From Streptomyces sp. TS71-3 (GTDB lineage: Bacteria; Actinomycetota; Actinomycetes; Streptomycetales; Streptomycetaceae): a stretch of DNA of 64,000 nucleotides. The notes below the pieces were generated by a model. That model was not told where the DNA came from and made no database searches. It saw only the letters and a program-made list of their open reading frames with translations. Shown piece by piece: positions 34,353-43,531 of the stretch (position 1 is the first letter of the stretch; each line of letters opens with the position of its first letter). Position numbers and translations under genes: made by a program. Where the stretch lies: assembly GCF_018327685.1 (NCBI RefSeq), contig NZ_BNEL01000003.1, forward strand, positions 1,302,001 to 1,366,000, read 5' to 3'.

Positions 34353-34396
34353 CCACATCTAGTGGTTGGATTACATCAGCGGCCCACAAGTTGTGG
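34353..34396. promoter_or_regulatory. Tandem NrdR boxes upstream of nrdR-nrdJ
   Basis: Two palindromes of form CCAC-N5-GTGG occur at 34353-34365 (CCACATCTAGTGG) and 34384-34396 (CCACAAGTTGTGG), start to start 31 bp or three helical turns. NrdR is known to bind paired boxes with this spacing near RNR gene promoters. They sit about 115 bp before nrdR, so autoregulation of nrdRJ is likely. A TATGAT hexamer at 34429-34434 is a possible -10. Confidence 0.8.
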
Positions 34397-34510
34397 TCCC
34401 GGAGTCTCCATTGCTCCGGATCATGGCCTATGATTGGGGCTGCTCCGGGAGGGAGGACCGCCCTTTCGGCAGCGATGGACCCGTGCTGTGAAGAAGGAGG
34501 GATGGACGCG

Positions 34511-35083
34511 ATGCACTGCCCCTTCTGCCGGCACCCCGACAGCCGTGTCGTCGACAGTCGCACCACGGACGACGGCACCTCGATCCGCAGGCGCCGCCAG
34601 TGCCCGGACTGCTCCCGGCGGTTCACCACCGTGGAGACCTGCTCACTCATGGTGGTCAAGCGCAGCGGAGTGACGGAGCCCTTCAGCCGTACCAAGGTCA
34701 TCAACGGCGTGCGCAAGGCGTGTCAGGGGCGGCCGGTCACCGAGGACGCGCTCGCCCAGCTCGGGCAGCACGTCGAGGAGGCCGTCCGCGCCACCGGCAG
34801 CGCCGAGCTGACCACGCACGACGTGGGCCTCGCGATCCTCGGCCCGCTCCAGGAGCTGGACGTCGTCGCGTACCTGCGCTTCGCGTCGGTGTACCGCGCG
34901 TTCGAGTCGCTCGACGACTTCGATGACGCGATCCGCCTGCTGCGCGAGCAGCGGGCCGAGGTGCCCGCCCCGGCCGACGGTGCCGGAACCCCCGCCGAGA
35001 ACGCCGGCGAGGTCCGCGAGGCGCCCGAGCGCGGGCCGGGAGGGACCCTCGGGGTCCCCGAGCCCGCCGTCACCGCCGACTGA
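34511..35083 (+). CDS. nrdR: Transcriptional repressor NrdR
   Basis: 190 residues from ATG 34511, giving the invariant [17 protein letters not shown] start; GGAGG is 10 nt upstream. The zinc ribbon uses CPFC and CPDC. The ATP-cone domain ([24 protein letters not shown]) senses dNTP/ATP balance. It represses ribonucleotide reductase genes through the paired boxes upstream. The last 35 residues are a variable Pro/Glu-rich tail. nrdJ follows 167 bp downstream and is probably co-transcribed. Confidence 0.97.
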   Translation: MHCPFCRHPDSRVVDSRTTDDGTSIRRRRQCPDCSRRFTTVETCSLMVVKRSGVTEPFSRTKVINGVRKACQGRPVTEDALAQLGQHVEEAVRATGSAELTTHDVGLAILGPLQELDVVAYLRFASVYRAFESLDDFDDAIRLLREQRAEVPAPADGAGTPAENAGEVREAPERGPGGTLGVPEPAVTAD

Positions 35084-35250
35084 CGGCCGGCCGGACGGAC
35101 AGGGGTGGTCCGTCCGGGAACGGACGAGCGGCGATCACATCAGGACCTGCCGGGGGCGGCGACAGAGGCGTTCCCCGGTTCGAGACAGAACACCGTGCCC
35201 GGGAAGAACAGGGCACTTCAGGGCGTTTTCGCCCGGTATAGGGAGGCGGC

Positions 35251-38187
35251 ATGACAGAGACGACGAGCGGCCCGGCACGCGGCTCAAGCACCAACCCGGC
35301 CCGTGGCTCCGGCACCAACGGGGCCAAGACCGGCAAGGGGCTGCGTATCGAGCGCATCCACACCACTCCCGGTGTGCATCCGTACGACGAGGTTGCCTGG
35401 GAGCGTCGTGATGTCGTCATGACCAACTGGCGCGACGGCTCGATCAACTTCGAGCAGCGTGGCGTCGAGTTCCCCGAGTTCTGGTCGGTGAACGCGGTCA
35501 ACATCGTCACCAGCAAGTACTTCCGCGGTGCCCTCGGCACACCGCAGCGCGAGACCAGCCTCAAGCAGCTGGTCGACCGCATCGTGAAGACCTACCGGCG
35601 AGCGGGTGAGGAGCACAGGTACTTCGCCTCGCCGGCCGACGCGGAGGTCTTCGAGCACGAGCTGGCGTACGCCCTCCTGCACCAGATCTTCAGCTTCAAC
35701 TCCCCGGTGTGGTTCAACGTCGGGACGGCGCAGCCCCAGCAGGTCTCCGCGTGCTTCATCCTCTCCGTCGACGACTCCATGGAGTCGATCCTCGACTGGT
35801 ACAAGGAAGAGGGCATGATCTTCAAGGGCGGTTCGGGCGCCGGCCTGAACCTCTCCCGGATCCGTTCCTCCAAGGAGCTGCTCTCCTCCGGCGGCAACGC
35901 CTCCGGGCCCGTCTCCTTCATGCGCGGCGCCGACGCCTCCGCCGGCACCATCAAGTCCGGTGGCGCCACCCGCCGGGCCGCGAAGATGGTCATCCTGGAC
36001 GTCGACCACCCCGACATCGAGGACTTCATCCAGACCAAGGTCAAGGAAGAGGAGAAGATCCGCGCGCTGCGCGACGCGGGCTTCGACATGGACCTCGGCG
36101 GCGATGACATCACCTCCGTCCAGTACCAGAACGCCAACAACTCCGTCCGCGTCAACGACGCCTTCATGAAGGCCGTCGAGAACGACGCCGCCTTCGGCCT
36201 GCGCGCCCGGATGACCGGTGAGGTCATCGAGGAGGTCAAGGCCAAGGAGCTGTTCCGCAAGATGGCCGAGGCCGCCTGGGCCTGCGCCGACCCGGGCATC
36301 CAGTACGACGACACCATCAACCACTGGCACACCTGCCCCGAGTCCGGCCGGATCAACGGCTCGAACCCGTGCAGCGAGTACATGCACCTGGACAACACGT
36401 CCTGCAACCTCGCCTCGCTGAACCTGATGAAGTTCCTCAAGGACGACGGCAAGGGCCACCAGTCCTTCGAGGCCGACCGGTTCGCGAAGGTCGTCGAGCT
36501 GGTCATCACCGCGATGGACATCTCCATCTCCTTCGCGGACTTCCCGACGCAGAAGATCGGTGAGAACACCCGCGCCTTCCGCCAGCTCGGCATCGGCTAC
36601 GCCAACCTCGGCGCCCTGCTGATGGCGACCGGCCACGCCTACGACTCCGACGGCGGCCGCGCGCTGGCCGGCGCCGTGACGTCCCTGATGACCGGCACCG
36701 CCTACCGGCGCTCCGCCGAGCTCGCCTCGGTCGTCGGCCCGTACGACGGCTACGCCCGCAACGCCACGGCCCACAAGCGCGTCATGAAGCAGCACGCCGA
36801 CGCCAACGCCGCGGCCGTCCGCATGGACGACCTGGACACCCCGGTCTGGGCCGCGGCCACGGAGGCCTGGCAGGACGTGGTCCGGCTCGGCGAGAAGCAC
36901 GGCTACCGCAACGCCCAGGCATCCGTCATCGCCCCGACCGGCACCATCGGCCTCGCGATGTCCTGCGACACCACGGGCCTGGAGCCCGACCTCGCGCTGG
37001 TCAAGTTCAAGAAGCTGGTCGGCGGCGGCTCGATGCAGATCGTCAACGGCACCGTCCCGCAGGCCCTGCGCCGCCTCGGCTACCAGGAGGAGCAGATCGA
37101 GGCGATCGTCGCCCACATCGCCGAGCACGGCAACGTGGTCAACGCACCCGGCCTGAAGACCCAGCACTACGAGGTCTTCGACTGCGCCATGGGTGAGCGC
37201 TCGATCTCCGCGATGGGCCACGTCCGGATGATGGGGGCCATCCAGCCCTGGATCTCCGGTGCGCTCTCCAAGACGGTCAACATGCCCGAGTCCGCCACCG
37301 TCGAAGAGGTCGAGGAGATCTACTTCGAGGCCTGGAAGATGGGCATCAAGGCGCTCGCGATCTACCGCGACAACTGCAAGGTCGGCCAGCCGCTCTCCGC
37401 CAAGAAGAAGGAGGAGAAGAAGGAGCAGGAGCGCGCGGAGATCACCGAGAAGGCCGAGGACGCCATCCGCGGCGCGGTCGAGAAGGTCGTCGAGTACCGC
37501 CCGGTCCGCAACCGCCTCCCCAAGGGCCGCCCCGGCATCACGACCTCCTTCACGGTCGGCGGCGCCGAGGGCTACATGACCGCCAACTCCTACCCGGACG
37601 ACGGGCTCGGCGAGGTCTTCCTGAAGATGTCCAAGCAGGGTTCCACCCTCGCGGGCATGATGGACGCCTTCTCCATTGCGGTCTCCGTCGGCCTCCAGTA
37701 CGGGGTGCCCCTGGAGACGTACGTCTCGAAGTTCACCAACATGCGCTTCGAGCCGGCCGGCATGACGGACGACCCGGACGTGCGGATCGCCCAGTCGATC
37801 GTCGACTACATCTTCCGCCGCCTGGCGCTGGACTTCCTGCCCTTCGAGACCCGCTCCGCGCTCGGCATCCACTCCGCCGAGGAGCGCCAGCGGCACCTGG
37901 AGACCGGTTCCTACGAGCGCTTCACGGACGACGACGTGGACGTCGAGTCCCTGGCGCAGTCGGCGCCGCGCCAGCCGGAGTCCCTCAAGGCGGTCGGCAC
38001 GCCGCAGGCCGAGTCCCAGGCGGCCAAGCCCGCACCGCAGCAGGCGCACACCAGCGCCGAACTGGTGGAGATGCAGCTCGGCATCCAGGCGGACGCCCCG
38101 CTCTGCTTCTCCTGCGGCACCAAGATGCAGCGGGCCGGCTCCTGCTACATCTGCGAGGGCTGCGGCTCGACGAGCGGTTGCAGCTGA
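35251..38187 (+). CDS. nrdJ: Adenosylcobalamin-dependent ribonucleotide reductase NrdJ (class II)
   Basis: 978-residue class II reductase making deoxyribonucleotides without oxygen, using B12 to generate the radical. Family features include FNSPVWFNVG, VSACFIL (first active-site Cys), GSGAGLN, NPCSEYMHLDNTSCNLASLNL (catalytic cysteine region), and IAPTGTIGL. A Lys/Glu-rich insert (about 713-730) precedes the C-terminal part. The end, with four CxxC-like cysteines (CFSCG, CYICEGCG), supplies electrons through thioredoxin. ATG 35251 has GGGAGG upstream. No B12 riboswitch is seen before it; S. coelicolor nrdRJ likewise is not riboswitch-controlled, as I recall. Confidence 0.97.
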   Translation: MTETTSGPARGSSTNPARGSGTNGAKTGKGLRIERIHTTPGVHPYDEVAWERRDVVMTNWRDGSINFEQRGVEFPEFWSVNAVNIVTSKYFRGALGTPQRETSLKQLVDRIVKTYRRAGEEHRYFASPADAEVFEHELAYALLHQIFSFNSPVWFNVGTAQPQQVSACFILSVDDSMESILDWYKEEGMIFKGGSGAGLNLSRIRSSKELLSSGGNASGPVSFMRGADASAGTIKSGGATRRAAKMVILDVDHPDIEDFIQTKVKEEEKIRALRDAGFDMDLGGDDITSVQYQNANNSVRVNDAFMKAVENDAAFGLRARMTGEVIEEVKAKELFRKMAEAAWACADPGIQYDDTINHWHTCPESGRINGSNPCSEYMHLDNTSCNLASLNLMKFLKDDGKGHQSFEADRFAKVVELVITAMDISISFADFPTQKIGENTRAFRQLGIGYANLGALLMATGHAYDSDGGRALAGAVTSLMTGTAYRRSAELASVVGPYDGYARNATAHKRVMKQHADANAAAVRMDDLDTPVWAAATEAWQDVVRLGEKHGYRNAQASVIAPTGTIGLAMSCDTTGLEPDLALVKFKKLVGGGSMQIVNGTVPQALRRLGYQEEQIEAIVAHIAEHGNVVNAPGLKTQHYEVFDCAMGERSISAMGHVRMMGAIQPWISGALSKTVNMPESATVEEVEEIYFEAWKMGIKALAIYRDNCKVGQPLSAKKKEEKKEQERAEITEKAEDAIRGAVEKVVEYRPVRNRLPKGRPGITTSFTVGGAEGYMTANSYPDDGLGEVFLKMSKQGSTLAGMMDAFSIAVSVGLQYGVPLETYVSKFTNMRFEPAGMTDDPDVRIAQSIVDYIFRRLALDFLPFETRSALGIHSAEERQRHLETGSYERFTDDDVDVESLAQSAPRQPESLKAVGTPQAESQAAKPAPQQAHTSAELVEMQLGIQADAPLCFSCGTKMQRAGSCYICEGCGSTSGCS

Positions 38188-38325
38188 GTCGCATCGGCGC
38201 GGGATCGCGCCGGACCGGCTTGCCCGGCAGCGGCTTGCGCCCGGCGGGTGCTGAGCCGGCCCCGGAGGGGCGGCTGAGCCGCGAGGGGCACGAGGACTGA
38301 GCCGCGAGGCGCTCGCGGGTTGAGA

Positions 38326-38356
38326 AAGGGGCACCGACCGATGGTCGGTGCCCCTT
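38326..38356 (+). terminator. nrdJ terminator
   Basis: A 14-bp perfect stem AAGGGGCACCGACC / GGTCGGTGCCCCTT with a 3-nt loop, 138 bp after the nrdJ stop. It is the strongest hairpin in the 324-bp nrdJ-terD gap. The rest of that gap is GC-rich filler with no gene. Confidence 0.8.
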
Positions 38357-38511
38357 CCGTGTGAGCGCCTACCGCGTGAGCGGCGTACGGACTTCAACCC
38401 GTTGGACTTCGACCTCCCGCGCTGCGCGCCCCGCAGGCCGCGCTCGTGGGGCGGCCCGTGGCGCCCCGCGCTCGGGAGCAGCCGCCCTGCCACCGCATGG
38501 TGGCACGTGTC

Positions 38512-39042
38512 TCAGATCACGGCGTTGCCCATCATGTGGGCGAACGACGCGGGGTCGGTGTCGAAGCCACGCACCCCCTCATGGAAGTGCCAGGCGCCCG
38601 ACTCGTCTCTGATGAACTCGGCCACGATGGCTGCCGTGGCCGAGAAGACCTCCGTGAGGTCGCCCAGGGCGAGGTCGGTGATGTCGGCACGGACCCGCAG
38701 TCCCTTGCCGCCGATCTCGCCGAACGTCTTCCTCTGCTCTCCCTGCTGGATCGCCACTCCTACCAGCACACGCGTGTAGGACTCCGCCATCCTGTCCAGT
38801 TCCAGGGTCATGACCTCGTCGAAGCCATAGCCCTGGCCGGTGCGGCTGTCCCGGTTCAGTGTGATGGTGCCGTCGGGGGAACGGCTGTCGAAGTGCACCA
38901 GATACACGGGTTCGCCGCGCGGATCGTCGGCGGTGTAGGTGGCGGCGACCAGATCGAGGTCGTTCGCGGGCTCGCCCAGCGGACTGGGGTCCCACTTCAC
39001 TGCCACCTCGACTTTCTCCAGTCCCTTGTTGAGACTACTCAC
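38512..39042 (-). CDS. TerD-family calcium-binding stress protein
   Basis: 176 residues, started at GTG 39042 because AGGGGG is correctly placed for it and overlaps the earlier ATG (39048). The fold signature is clear: NDLDLVAATY, the YLVHFDSRSPDGTI region, GDDxxG-like RTGQGYGFDEVMTLELDRM, and ITDLALGDLTEVFSATAAIVAEFIRD. TerD proteins bind calcium and are linked to tellurite, phage and stress tolerance. In Streptomyces many copies exist outside ter operons; this one stands alone, convergent with nrdJ. Confidence 0.92.
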   Translation of the reverse strand: MSSLNKGLEKVEVAVKWDPSPLGEPANDLDLVAATYTADDPRGEPVYLVHFDSRSPDGTITLNRDSRTGQGYGFDEVMTLELDRMAESYTRVLVGVAIQQGEQRKTFGEIGGKGLRVRADITDLALGDLTEVFSATAAIVAEFIRDESGAWHFHEGVRGFDTDPASFAHMMGNAVI

Positions 39043-39324
39043 TGGCATCCCCCTCTATCCGCTTGCTCCTCTGCCGGCCCGTTCTCCCGGTGAACGTGCC
39101 TCACCTGGGCCGTGGCGCAAGCTTCTTGTCATGGCGCCAGTCCATGGTGCCACCATGCGGAAGCCGCACCCACGCGTATACGTCAACCGCGGCGGGCGCC
39201 GGCCGACGGGCGGGCCGTCGAAAGAGCCCATGCCCGAACGGGCCCCGGTCAACCGGAAACCGTCACCGTCACGTACGAGGGAAAGCACTCGCCCGAGAGT
39301 GACCGGTGCCACGTTCATGGGCCT

Positions 39325-39330
39325 TACCAT
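39325..39330 (+). promoter_or_regulatory. -10-like hexamer, leaderless start
   Basis: TACCAT lies exactly 6 nt before the GTG at 39337 with no ribosome site between them, suggesting a leaderless transcript. Confidence 0.45.
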
Positions 39331-39336
39331 GGCGCG

Positions 39337-39942
39337 GTGCTGGTCAAGTGGATTCGCTGCACCGTCGTGGACCGCCGGGGGTTCGAGCGGGGGCAGCGGA
39401 AATGGGCGGGGCTTCTGGGGGAGCCGGGATTCCGTGGGCAAGGCGGCGGATGGAGCAGGGGAAGGCCGGGCGTCGCCCATGTCTTCTCCTTCTGGGAGAG
39501 CCGGGCCTTCTACGACTCCTTCATGGCACGCTCCCACGACCGGCTCGCCGCCGCCCAGTCCGGCACGTTCAAGGACATGCAGATCAAGCTCTTCGACCAC
39601 CGCTTCGACGTGAAGACCGGGTTCGAGCCCCGATTCGCCGACACGGACCTGCTGCGGGTCGCGCACAGCCGGGTCCACCCGCACCGGGCCGAGCACTTCG
39701 CGCTGATGCAGGAGAAAGTCTGGAATCCGGCCATGGCGGGCTCCCCGGGGATGGTGCGCGGTCTGTTCGGGGAGGCGCCGGGACCCGAGTTCCTGGTGCT
39801 CTCGATGTGGCAGTCCGCGGCGGAGCACGGGAAGTACCGTACCGAGCGCGTGGAGCGCCTCTCCCTGCGGGCCCAGACGGAGGCCGACGTGGCGGCCCTG
39901 ACCGGTGACGTCATCGAGCTCGAAGCCACCTGGACGGTATGA
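39337..39942 (+). CDS. DUF4937-domain / YdbC-like protein
   Basis: 201 residues starting VLVKWIRCTVVDRRGFERGQRKWAGL. The GTG was chosen from the leaderless -10 pattern and because the recognisable protein starts there. Segments such as GGWSRGRPGVAHVFSFWES, RSHDRLAAAQSGTF and PGMVRGLFGEAPGPEFLVLSMWQSAAEHGKYR suggest two tandem ABM/dimeric alpha-beta barrel modules. Relatives are small cytosolic proteins of unknown function. It is followed 32 bp later by the histidine phosphatase gene. Confidence 0.75.
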   Translation: MLVKWIRCTVVDRRGFERGQRKWAGLLGEPGFRGQGGGWSRGRPGVAHVFSFWESRAFYDSFMARSHDRLAAAQSGTFKDMQIKLFDHRFDVKTGFEPRFADTDLLRVAHSRVHPHRAEHFALMQEKVWNPAMAGSPGMVRGLFGEAPGPEFLVLSMWQSAAEHGKYRTERVERLSLRAQTEADVAALTGDVIELEATWTV

Positions 39943-39962
39943 ATCGGCCACGGCGGCCGAAC

Positions 39963-39968
39963 TAGGGT
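39963..39968 (+). promoter_or_regulatory. -10-like hexamer, leaderless start
   Basis: TAGGGT lies 6 nt before the ATG at 39975 of the histidine phosphatase, again without a Shine-Dalgarno sequence. Confidence 0.4.
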
Positions 39969-39974
39969 TTCCGC

Positions 39975-40637
39975 ATGGCCCGACCACACCGCATCGTGCT
40001 CGTCCGGCACGGAGAATCGCAGGGCAACGCCGACGACACCGTCTACGAACGCACCCCCGACCACGCCCTGGCCCTCACCGAGCGGGGGCGCGGCCAGGCG
40101 GAGGAGCTGGGCAGCGAGCTGCGCGAACTGTTCGATCGCGAGCGGGTGAGCGTGTACGTGTCGCCGTACCGCCGCACCCACGAGACCCTCCGCATCATCG
40201 GCCTGGACAAGGACCGGGTGCGGATCCGCGAGGAGCCGCGGCTGCGTGAGCAGGACTGGGGCAACTGGCAGGACCGTGAGGACGTACGGCTCCAGAAGGA
40301 GTACCGCGAGGCATACGGGCACTTCTTCTACCGCTTCGCCCAGGGCGAGTCGGGGGCCGACGTGTACGACCGCGTGGACGCCTTCCTGGAGAGCCTGCAC
40401 CGCAGCTTCCAGGACCCGAACCACCCGCCCAACGTGCTCATCGTCACCCACGGCCTCACCATGCGGCTGTTCTGCATGCGGTGGTTCCACTGGACGGTGG
40501 CCGAATTCGAGGCCCTGGCGAATCCGGGGAACGGCGAGAAGCGGATCCTGGAGCTCGGGGCGGATGGCCGGTATGCACTCGACCGTCCGTTCGAATATTG
40601 GCGCAGGCCCGAGTCCTATGGCGCGGTCACCGGTTAG
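39975..40637 (+). CDS. Histidine phosphatase (phosphoglycerate mutase-like) family protein
   Basis: 220 residues. The catalytic loop is VLVRHGESQGN, where His is the phospho-acceptor. The other conserved parts are SPYRRTHET (Arg), EQDWGNWQ (acid) and VTHGLTMRLF (second His). It is probably a phosphatase rather than a mutase; the substrate is unknown. Its last residues (RPESYGAVTG) are encoded in a segment that is duplicated several times just downstream. Confidence 0.9.
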   Translation: MARPHRIVLVRHGESQGNADDTVYERTPDHALALTERGRGQAEELGSELRELFDRERVSVYVSPYRRTHETLRIIGLDKDRVRIREEPRLREQDWGNWQDREDVRLQKEYREAYGHFFYRFAQGESGADVYDRVDAFLESLHRSFQDPNHPPNVLIVTHGLTMRLFCMRWFHWTVAEFEALANPGNGEKRILELGADGRYALDRPFEYWRRPESYGAVTG

Positions 40638-40759
40638 GCGGATCCGAGGCCTGTGGTGAGGCCTGTGGTGCCTCCACCGGTTAGGCGGACCCGGGTCCTG
40701 TGGCGCCGTCCCCGGTTGGGTGGACCCGAGTCCTCCGGCGCGGTCACCGGTTAGAGTGG
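40607..40759. repeat. Decayed tandem duplications of a gene 3' end
   Basis: Four imperfect copies (40607-40641, 40642-40689, 40690-40723, 40724-40759) of a segment like GGACCCGAGTCCTATGGCGC plus GGTCACCGGTTAG. The first copy encodes the C-terminus and stop of the histidine phosphatase, and the fourth ends just before the ADP-ribosylglycohydrolase start. The copies have drifted, so the stop codon motif is repeated three times more. Confidence 0.75.
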
Positions 40760-40766
40760 CCGGGCG

Positions 40767-41828
40767 ATGACTGCCGATCTGCCCTCCTCATCCGGATTCT
40801 CTGCTTCCGTGCCGTCTGTCCCTTCCGCCGCGTCCCGGGCCGAGGTGGATCGCCCTCCTGCCGGGGGGTCCTCCGCCGTCGCGGCGTCTTTTCCGGCAGG
40901 CTCCGGGGCTCGTCCCTCCGGCGAGCCGGGTGCGGAGCCGGGACCGGCCGCGCGCCTACGGCGTGCGCTGGCGAGCCTGCGCGGCCTCTCCGTGGGCGAT
41001 GCGCTGGGGTCGCAGTTCTCCGTGCCGGTGAACCTCCCGTTGCTGGGGCGCAGGGAGCTGCCCGGCGCGCCCTGGCAGTGGACCGACGACACGCAGATGG
41101 CGTGCTCGGTGCTGGCCGTGCTCGCCGGCCACCGGCGCGTCGACCAGGAAGCCCTGGCCGCGTCCTTCGCCCGGCACCACGACGCCGACCGCGGCTACGG
41201 GCCGGCCGTGAACCGGCTGCTGCGGCAGGTCAGGGAGGGCGGTGACTGGCGGACGCTGGCCGGTGACCTCTTCCACGGCCAGGGGTCCTGGGGCAACGGC
41301 GCCTCCATGCGCATCGCCCCCGTGGGCGCCTGGTACGCGGACGACCCGGAACAGGCGACGCACCAGGCGGAGGTCTCCGCGTACATCACCCACCAGCACC
41401 CGGAGGCGGTGGCGGGCGCCATGGCCGTGGCCGCGGCGGCTGCCCTGGCGGCCGCTCCCGGCGGACCTCCCGCGCCCGGCGAACTGCTCGACGCCGTCAT
41501 CGCCCTGCTGCCGCGCGGCTCGGTGACGGCGGGCCTGGGCCGCGCCCGGGACATGCTCGACCACGACGACCCGGCGACGGTCGCCGCGGTGCTGGGCTGC
41601 GGCCGGCAGACGTCGGCGCAGGACACCGTCCCGTTCGCGCTCTGGTCGGCGGCGCGTGGCCTCGGCGACTTCGAGGGAGCGTTCTGGGCCACCGCGCAGG
41701 TCGGCGGCGACGTGGACACGAACTGCGCCATCGTCGGCGGCATCGTGGCGGCGGGAGGCGCCGCTCCACCGGGGGCCTGGCTGGCCCGCACGGAGCCGCT
41801 GCCCGAGTGGGTGCCGACCGGCGCCTGA
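40767..41828 (+). CDS. ADP-ribosylglycohydrolase (DraG) family protein
   Basis: 353 residues; the first 65 are Ser/Ala/Pro-rich and probably disordered. The catalytic domain has the first metal-binding motif WTDDTQM. The GLSVGDALG start and GNGASMRIAPVGAWY are typical. The second metal-binding motif is DVDTNCAIVGGIVAAG. The enzyme would remove ADP-ribose from protein or other substrates using two Mg or Mn ions. TAGAGT 9 nt before the ATG may be its -10. No ADP-ribosyltransferase is nearby. Confidence 0.92.
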   Translation: MTADLPSSSGFSASVPSVPSAASRAEVDRPPAGGSSAVAASFPAGSGARPSGEPGAEPGPAARLRRALASLRGLSVGDALGSQFSVPVNLPLLGRRELPGAPWQWTDDTQMACSVLAVLAGHRRVDQEALAASFARHHDADRGYGPAVNRLLRQVREGGDWRTLAGDLFHGQGSWGNGASMRIAPVGAWYADDPEQATHQAEVSAYITHQHPEAVAGAMAVAAAAALAAAPGGPPAPGELLDAVIALLPRGSVTAGLGRARDMLDHDDPATVAAVLGCGRQTSAQDTVPFALWSAARGLGDFEGAFWATAQVGGDVDTNCAIVGGIVAAGGAAPPGAWLARTEPLPEWVPTGA

Positions 41829-41850
41829 CGAGAGCGGCCGGCGAACGGCT

Positions 41851-41893
41851 GAAGCCGGGCCGCGTCCCTGTCGCTTGGACGCGGCCCGGCTTC
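41851..41893. terminator. Bidirectional terminator between convergent genes
   Basis: A perfect 17-bp stem (GAAGCCGGGCCGCGTCC and its complement) with a 9-nt loop sits midway between the ADP-ribosylglycohydrolase and MFS stops. It should act in both directions. Confidence 0.9.
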
Positions 41894-41950
41894 CGTTCCC
41901 CCGCGCGGCGCCGTCCCCCTGGCGGTGCCGCTGTCCGGTTGCGGGCCCCG

Positions 41951-43507
41951 TCAGCCCGCCGCCGGGCCTGCTGCCCCGGCCGTACCGGCCAGGGCCTCCA
42001 GGTCGCTCTTGCGGACCCGGATGACCACCAGGGCGGTGACCAGAGCCAGAAGGGCCATGGCGACCGCGGGAAGGAACGCGGTCGAGATGCCGTGGGCCAG
42101 GACCTCGTGACTCCAGGGAGCGGGGAGCTGGTGTGTCTTCGCGAACACACCCTGCTGCTCCGGTGTGGCGTGCGCCGTGAAGTCGGGTACCTGCTTGGTG
42201 GCCTCGTCACGGCTCGCCGTGCCGAACACCGTCGTCAGGATCGACAACCCCAGCGACCCGCCGACCTGCTGCATCGCGTTGAGCAGGCCGGACGCGGCCC
42301 CCGCCTCGTGCTGCTCCACACCCGAGACCGCGGTCAGGGTGAGCGTCACGAAGTTCAGGCCCATGCCGAAGCCGAACACCATCATGGGACCCAGGACGCC
42401 GCCCACGTAGGAGCTGTCCGGGCTGATGAACGTCTGCCAGCCGAGGCCCACGACCGCGACGGCCGAGCCGGTGACCATGAACGGCTTGGGGCCGAGCACC
42501 GGCAGCAGGCGCTGCGAGAGGCCGGCGCCCACCGCGATGGCCACCGTCACCGGGAGGAAGGCCAGACCGGCCTTGATCGGCGAATAGTTCAGGACGTTCT
42601 GTACGAAAAGTACAATGAAAAAGAACATCCCGAACATGGCCGCGGCCAGGCTGAGCATGAGCACGTACGTGCCCGAGCGGTTCCGGTCGGCGAACATCCG
42701 CAGCGGGGTGATGGGCTCCCTGGCCCGGCGCTCGATGCCCGCGAACGACAGCAGCAGCACGACGGCGGCCACGAACGAGGCGATCGTGATCCCGTCCCGC
42801 CACCCCTCCTCGGAGGCCCGGATGAAGCCGTAGACCAGCAGGGCCATGCCCGCCGTGGACGTCAGGGCCCCCGACACGTCGAACCGTCCGGGGTGGCGCA
42901 CCGACTCCGGGATGAAGCGCGGCGTCAGGACGGCGATCAGCACCCCGATGGGAACGTTGACGAACAGCACCCAGCGCCAGTCGAGCCACTCGGTGAGCAT
43001 GCCGCCCGCGAGCAGCCCGACCGCACCGCCACCCGCGGACACCGCGGCGAAGACGCCGAAGGCGCGGTTCCGCTCCGGGCCCTCGGGGAAGGTGGTGGTG
43101 ACCAGGGCCAGCGATGTGGGGGACGCGATGGCCCCGCCGACGCCCTGCAGGACGCGCGCCGCCAGGAGCTGCCAGGGCTCCTGGGAGAGTCCGCCGAGCA
43201 GCGAGGCGAGAGTGAAGAGGAGGATGCCGGCCATGAAGACCCGGCGGCGGCCCAGAATGTCCCCGGCCCGCCCGCCGAGCAGCAGCAGGCCGCCGAACGT
43301 GAGCGTGTACGCGCTGACGACCCATGTGAGGTCCGTGGTGGAGAACTGGAGCGCGTTCTGAATGTGCGGCAGCGCGATATTCACAATCGTCGCGTCAAGT
43401 ACGACCATGAGTTGGCATGCTGCGATGACGGCGAGGGCGATGCCCGGATGCGCCTTCCGGCGAGTCCCCTCGGGTATCTGATCTTCAAGCAATGGAGAGG
43501 TTGTCAC
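41951..43507 (-). CDS. MFS drug exporter, DHA2 (14-TM) family
   Basis: 518 residues from GTG 43505-43507, which has GGGGGA upstream; a GTG five codons earlier lacks a ribosome site. Motif A is GRAGDILGRRR and the TM5 motif C is in GGGAVGLLAGGMLTEWLDWRW. The N-terminal TM1 ends in VVLDATIVNIALP, typical of QacA/EmrB exporters. About 14 hydrophobic helices are present. It should export lipophilic or cationic drugs using the proton gradient. It is divergent from a TetR gene and shares its operator region. Confidence 0.92.
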   Translation of the reverse strand: MTTSPLLEDQIPEGTRRKAHPGIALAVIAACQLMVVLDATIVNIALPHIQNALQFSTTDLTWVVSAYTLTFGGLLLLGGRAGDILGRRRVFMAGILLFTLASLLGGLSQEPWQLLAARVLQGVGGAIASPTSLALVTTTFPEGPERNRAFGVFAAVSAGGGAVGLLAGGMLTEWLDWRWVLFVNVPIGVLIAVLTPRFIPESVRHPGRFDVSGALTSTAGMALLVYGFIRASEEGWRDGITIASFVAAVVLLLSFAGIERRAREPITPLRMFADRNRSGTYVLMLSLAAAMFGMFFFIVLFVQNVLNYSPIKAGLAFLPVTVAIAVGAGLSQRLLPVLGPKPFMVTGSAVAVVGLGWQTFISPDSSYVGGVLGPMMVFGFGMGLNFVTLTLTAVSGVEQHEAGAASGLLNAMQQVGGSLGLSILTTVFGTASRDEATKQVPDFTAHATPEQQGVFAKTHQLPAPWSHEVLAHGISTAFLPAVAMALLALVTALVVIRVRKSDLEALAGTAGAAGPAAG

Positions 43508-43531
43508 AATTGGGTCCCCCACAGAGTGCTT

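Noticed and set aside
35084..35250. Cobalamin riboswitch before nrdJ
   Set aside because: I looked for the B12-box and paired elements expected for a B12-dependent enzyme; the gap is 167 bp and contains only a short hairpin.
35284..38493. 1069-codon reverse open frame opposite nrdJ
   Set aside because: Typical antisense shadow of a long GC-rich gene; no motif, and nrdJ is unambiguous.
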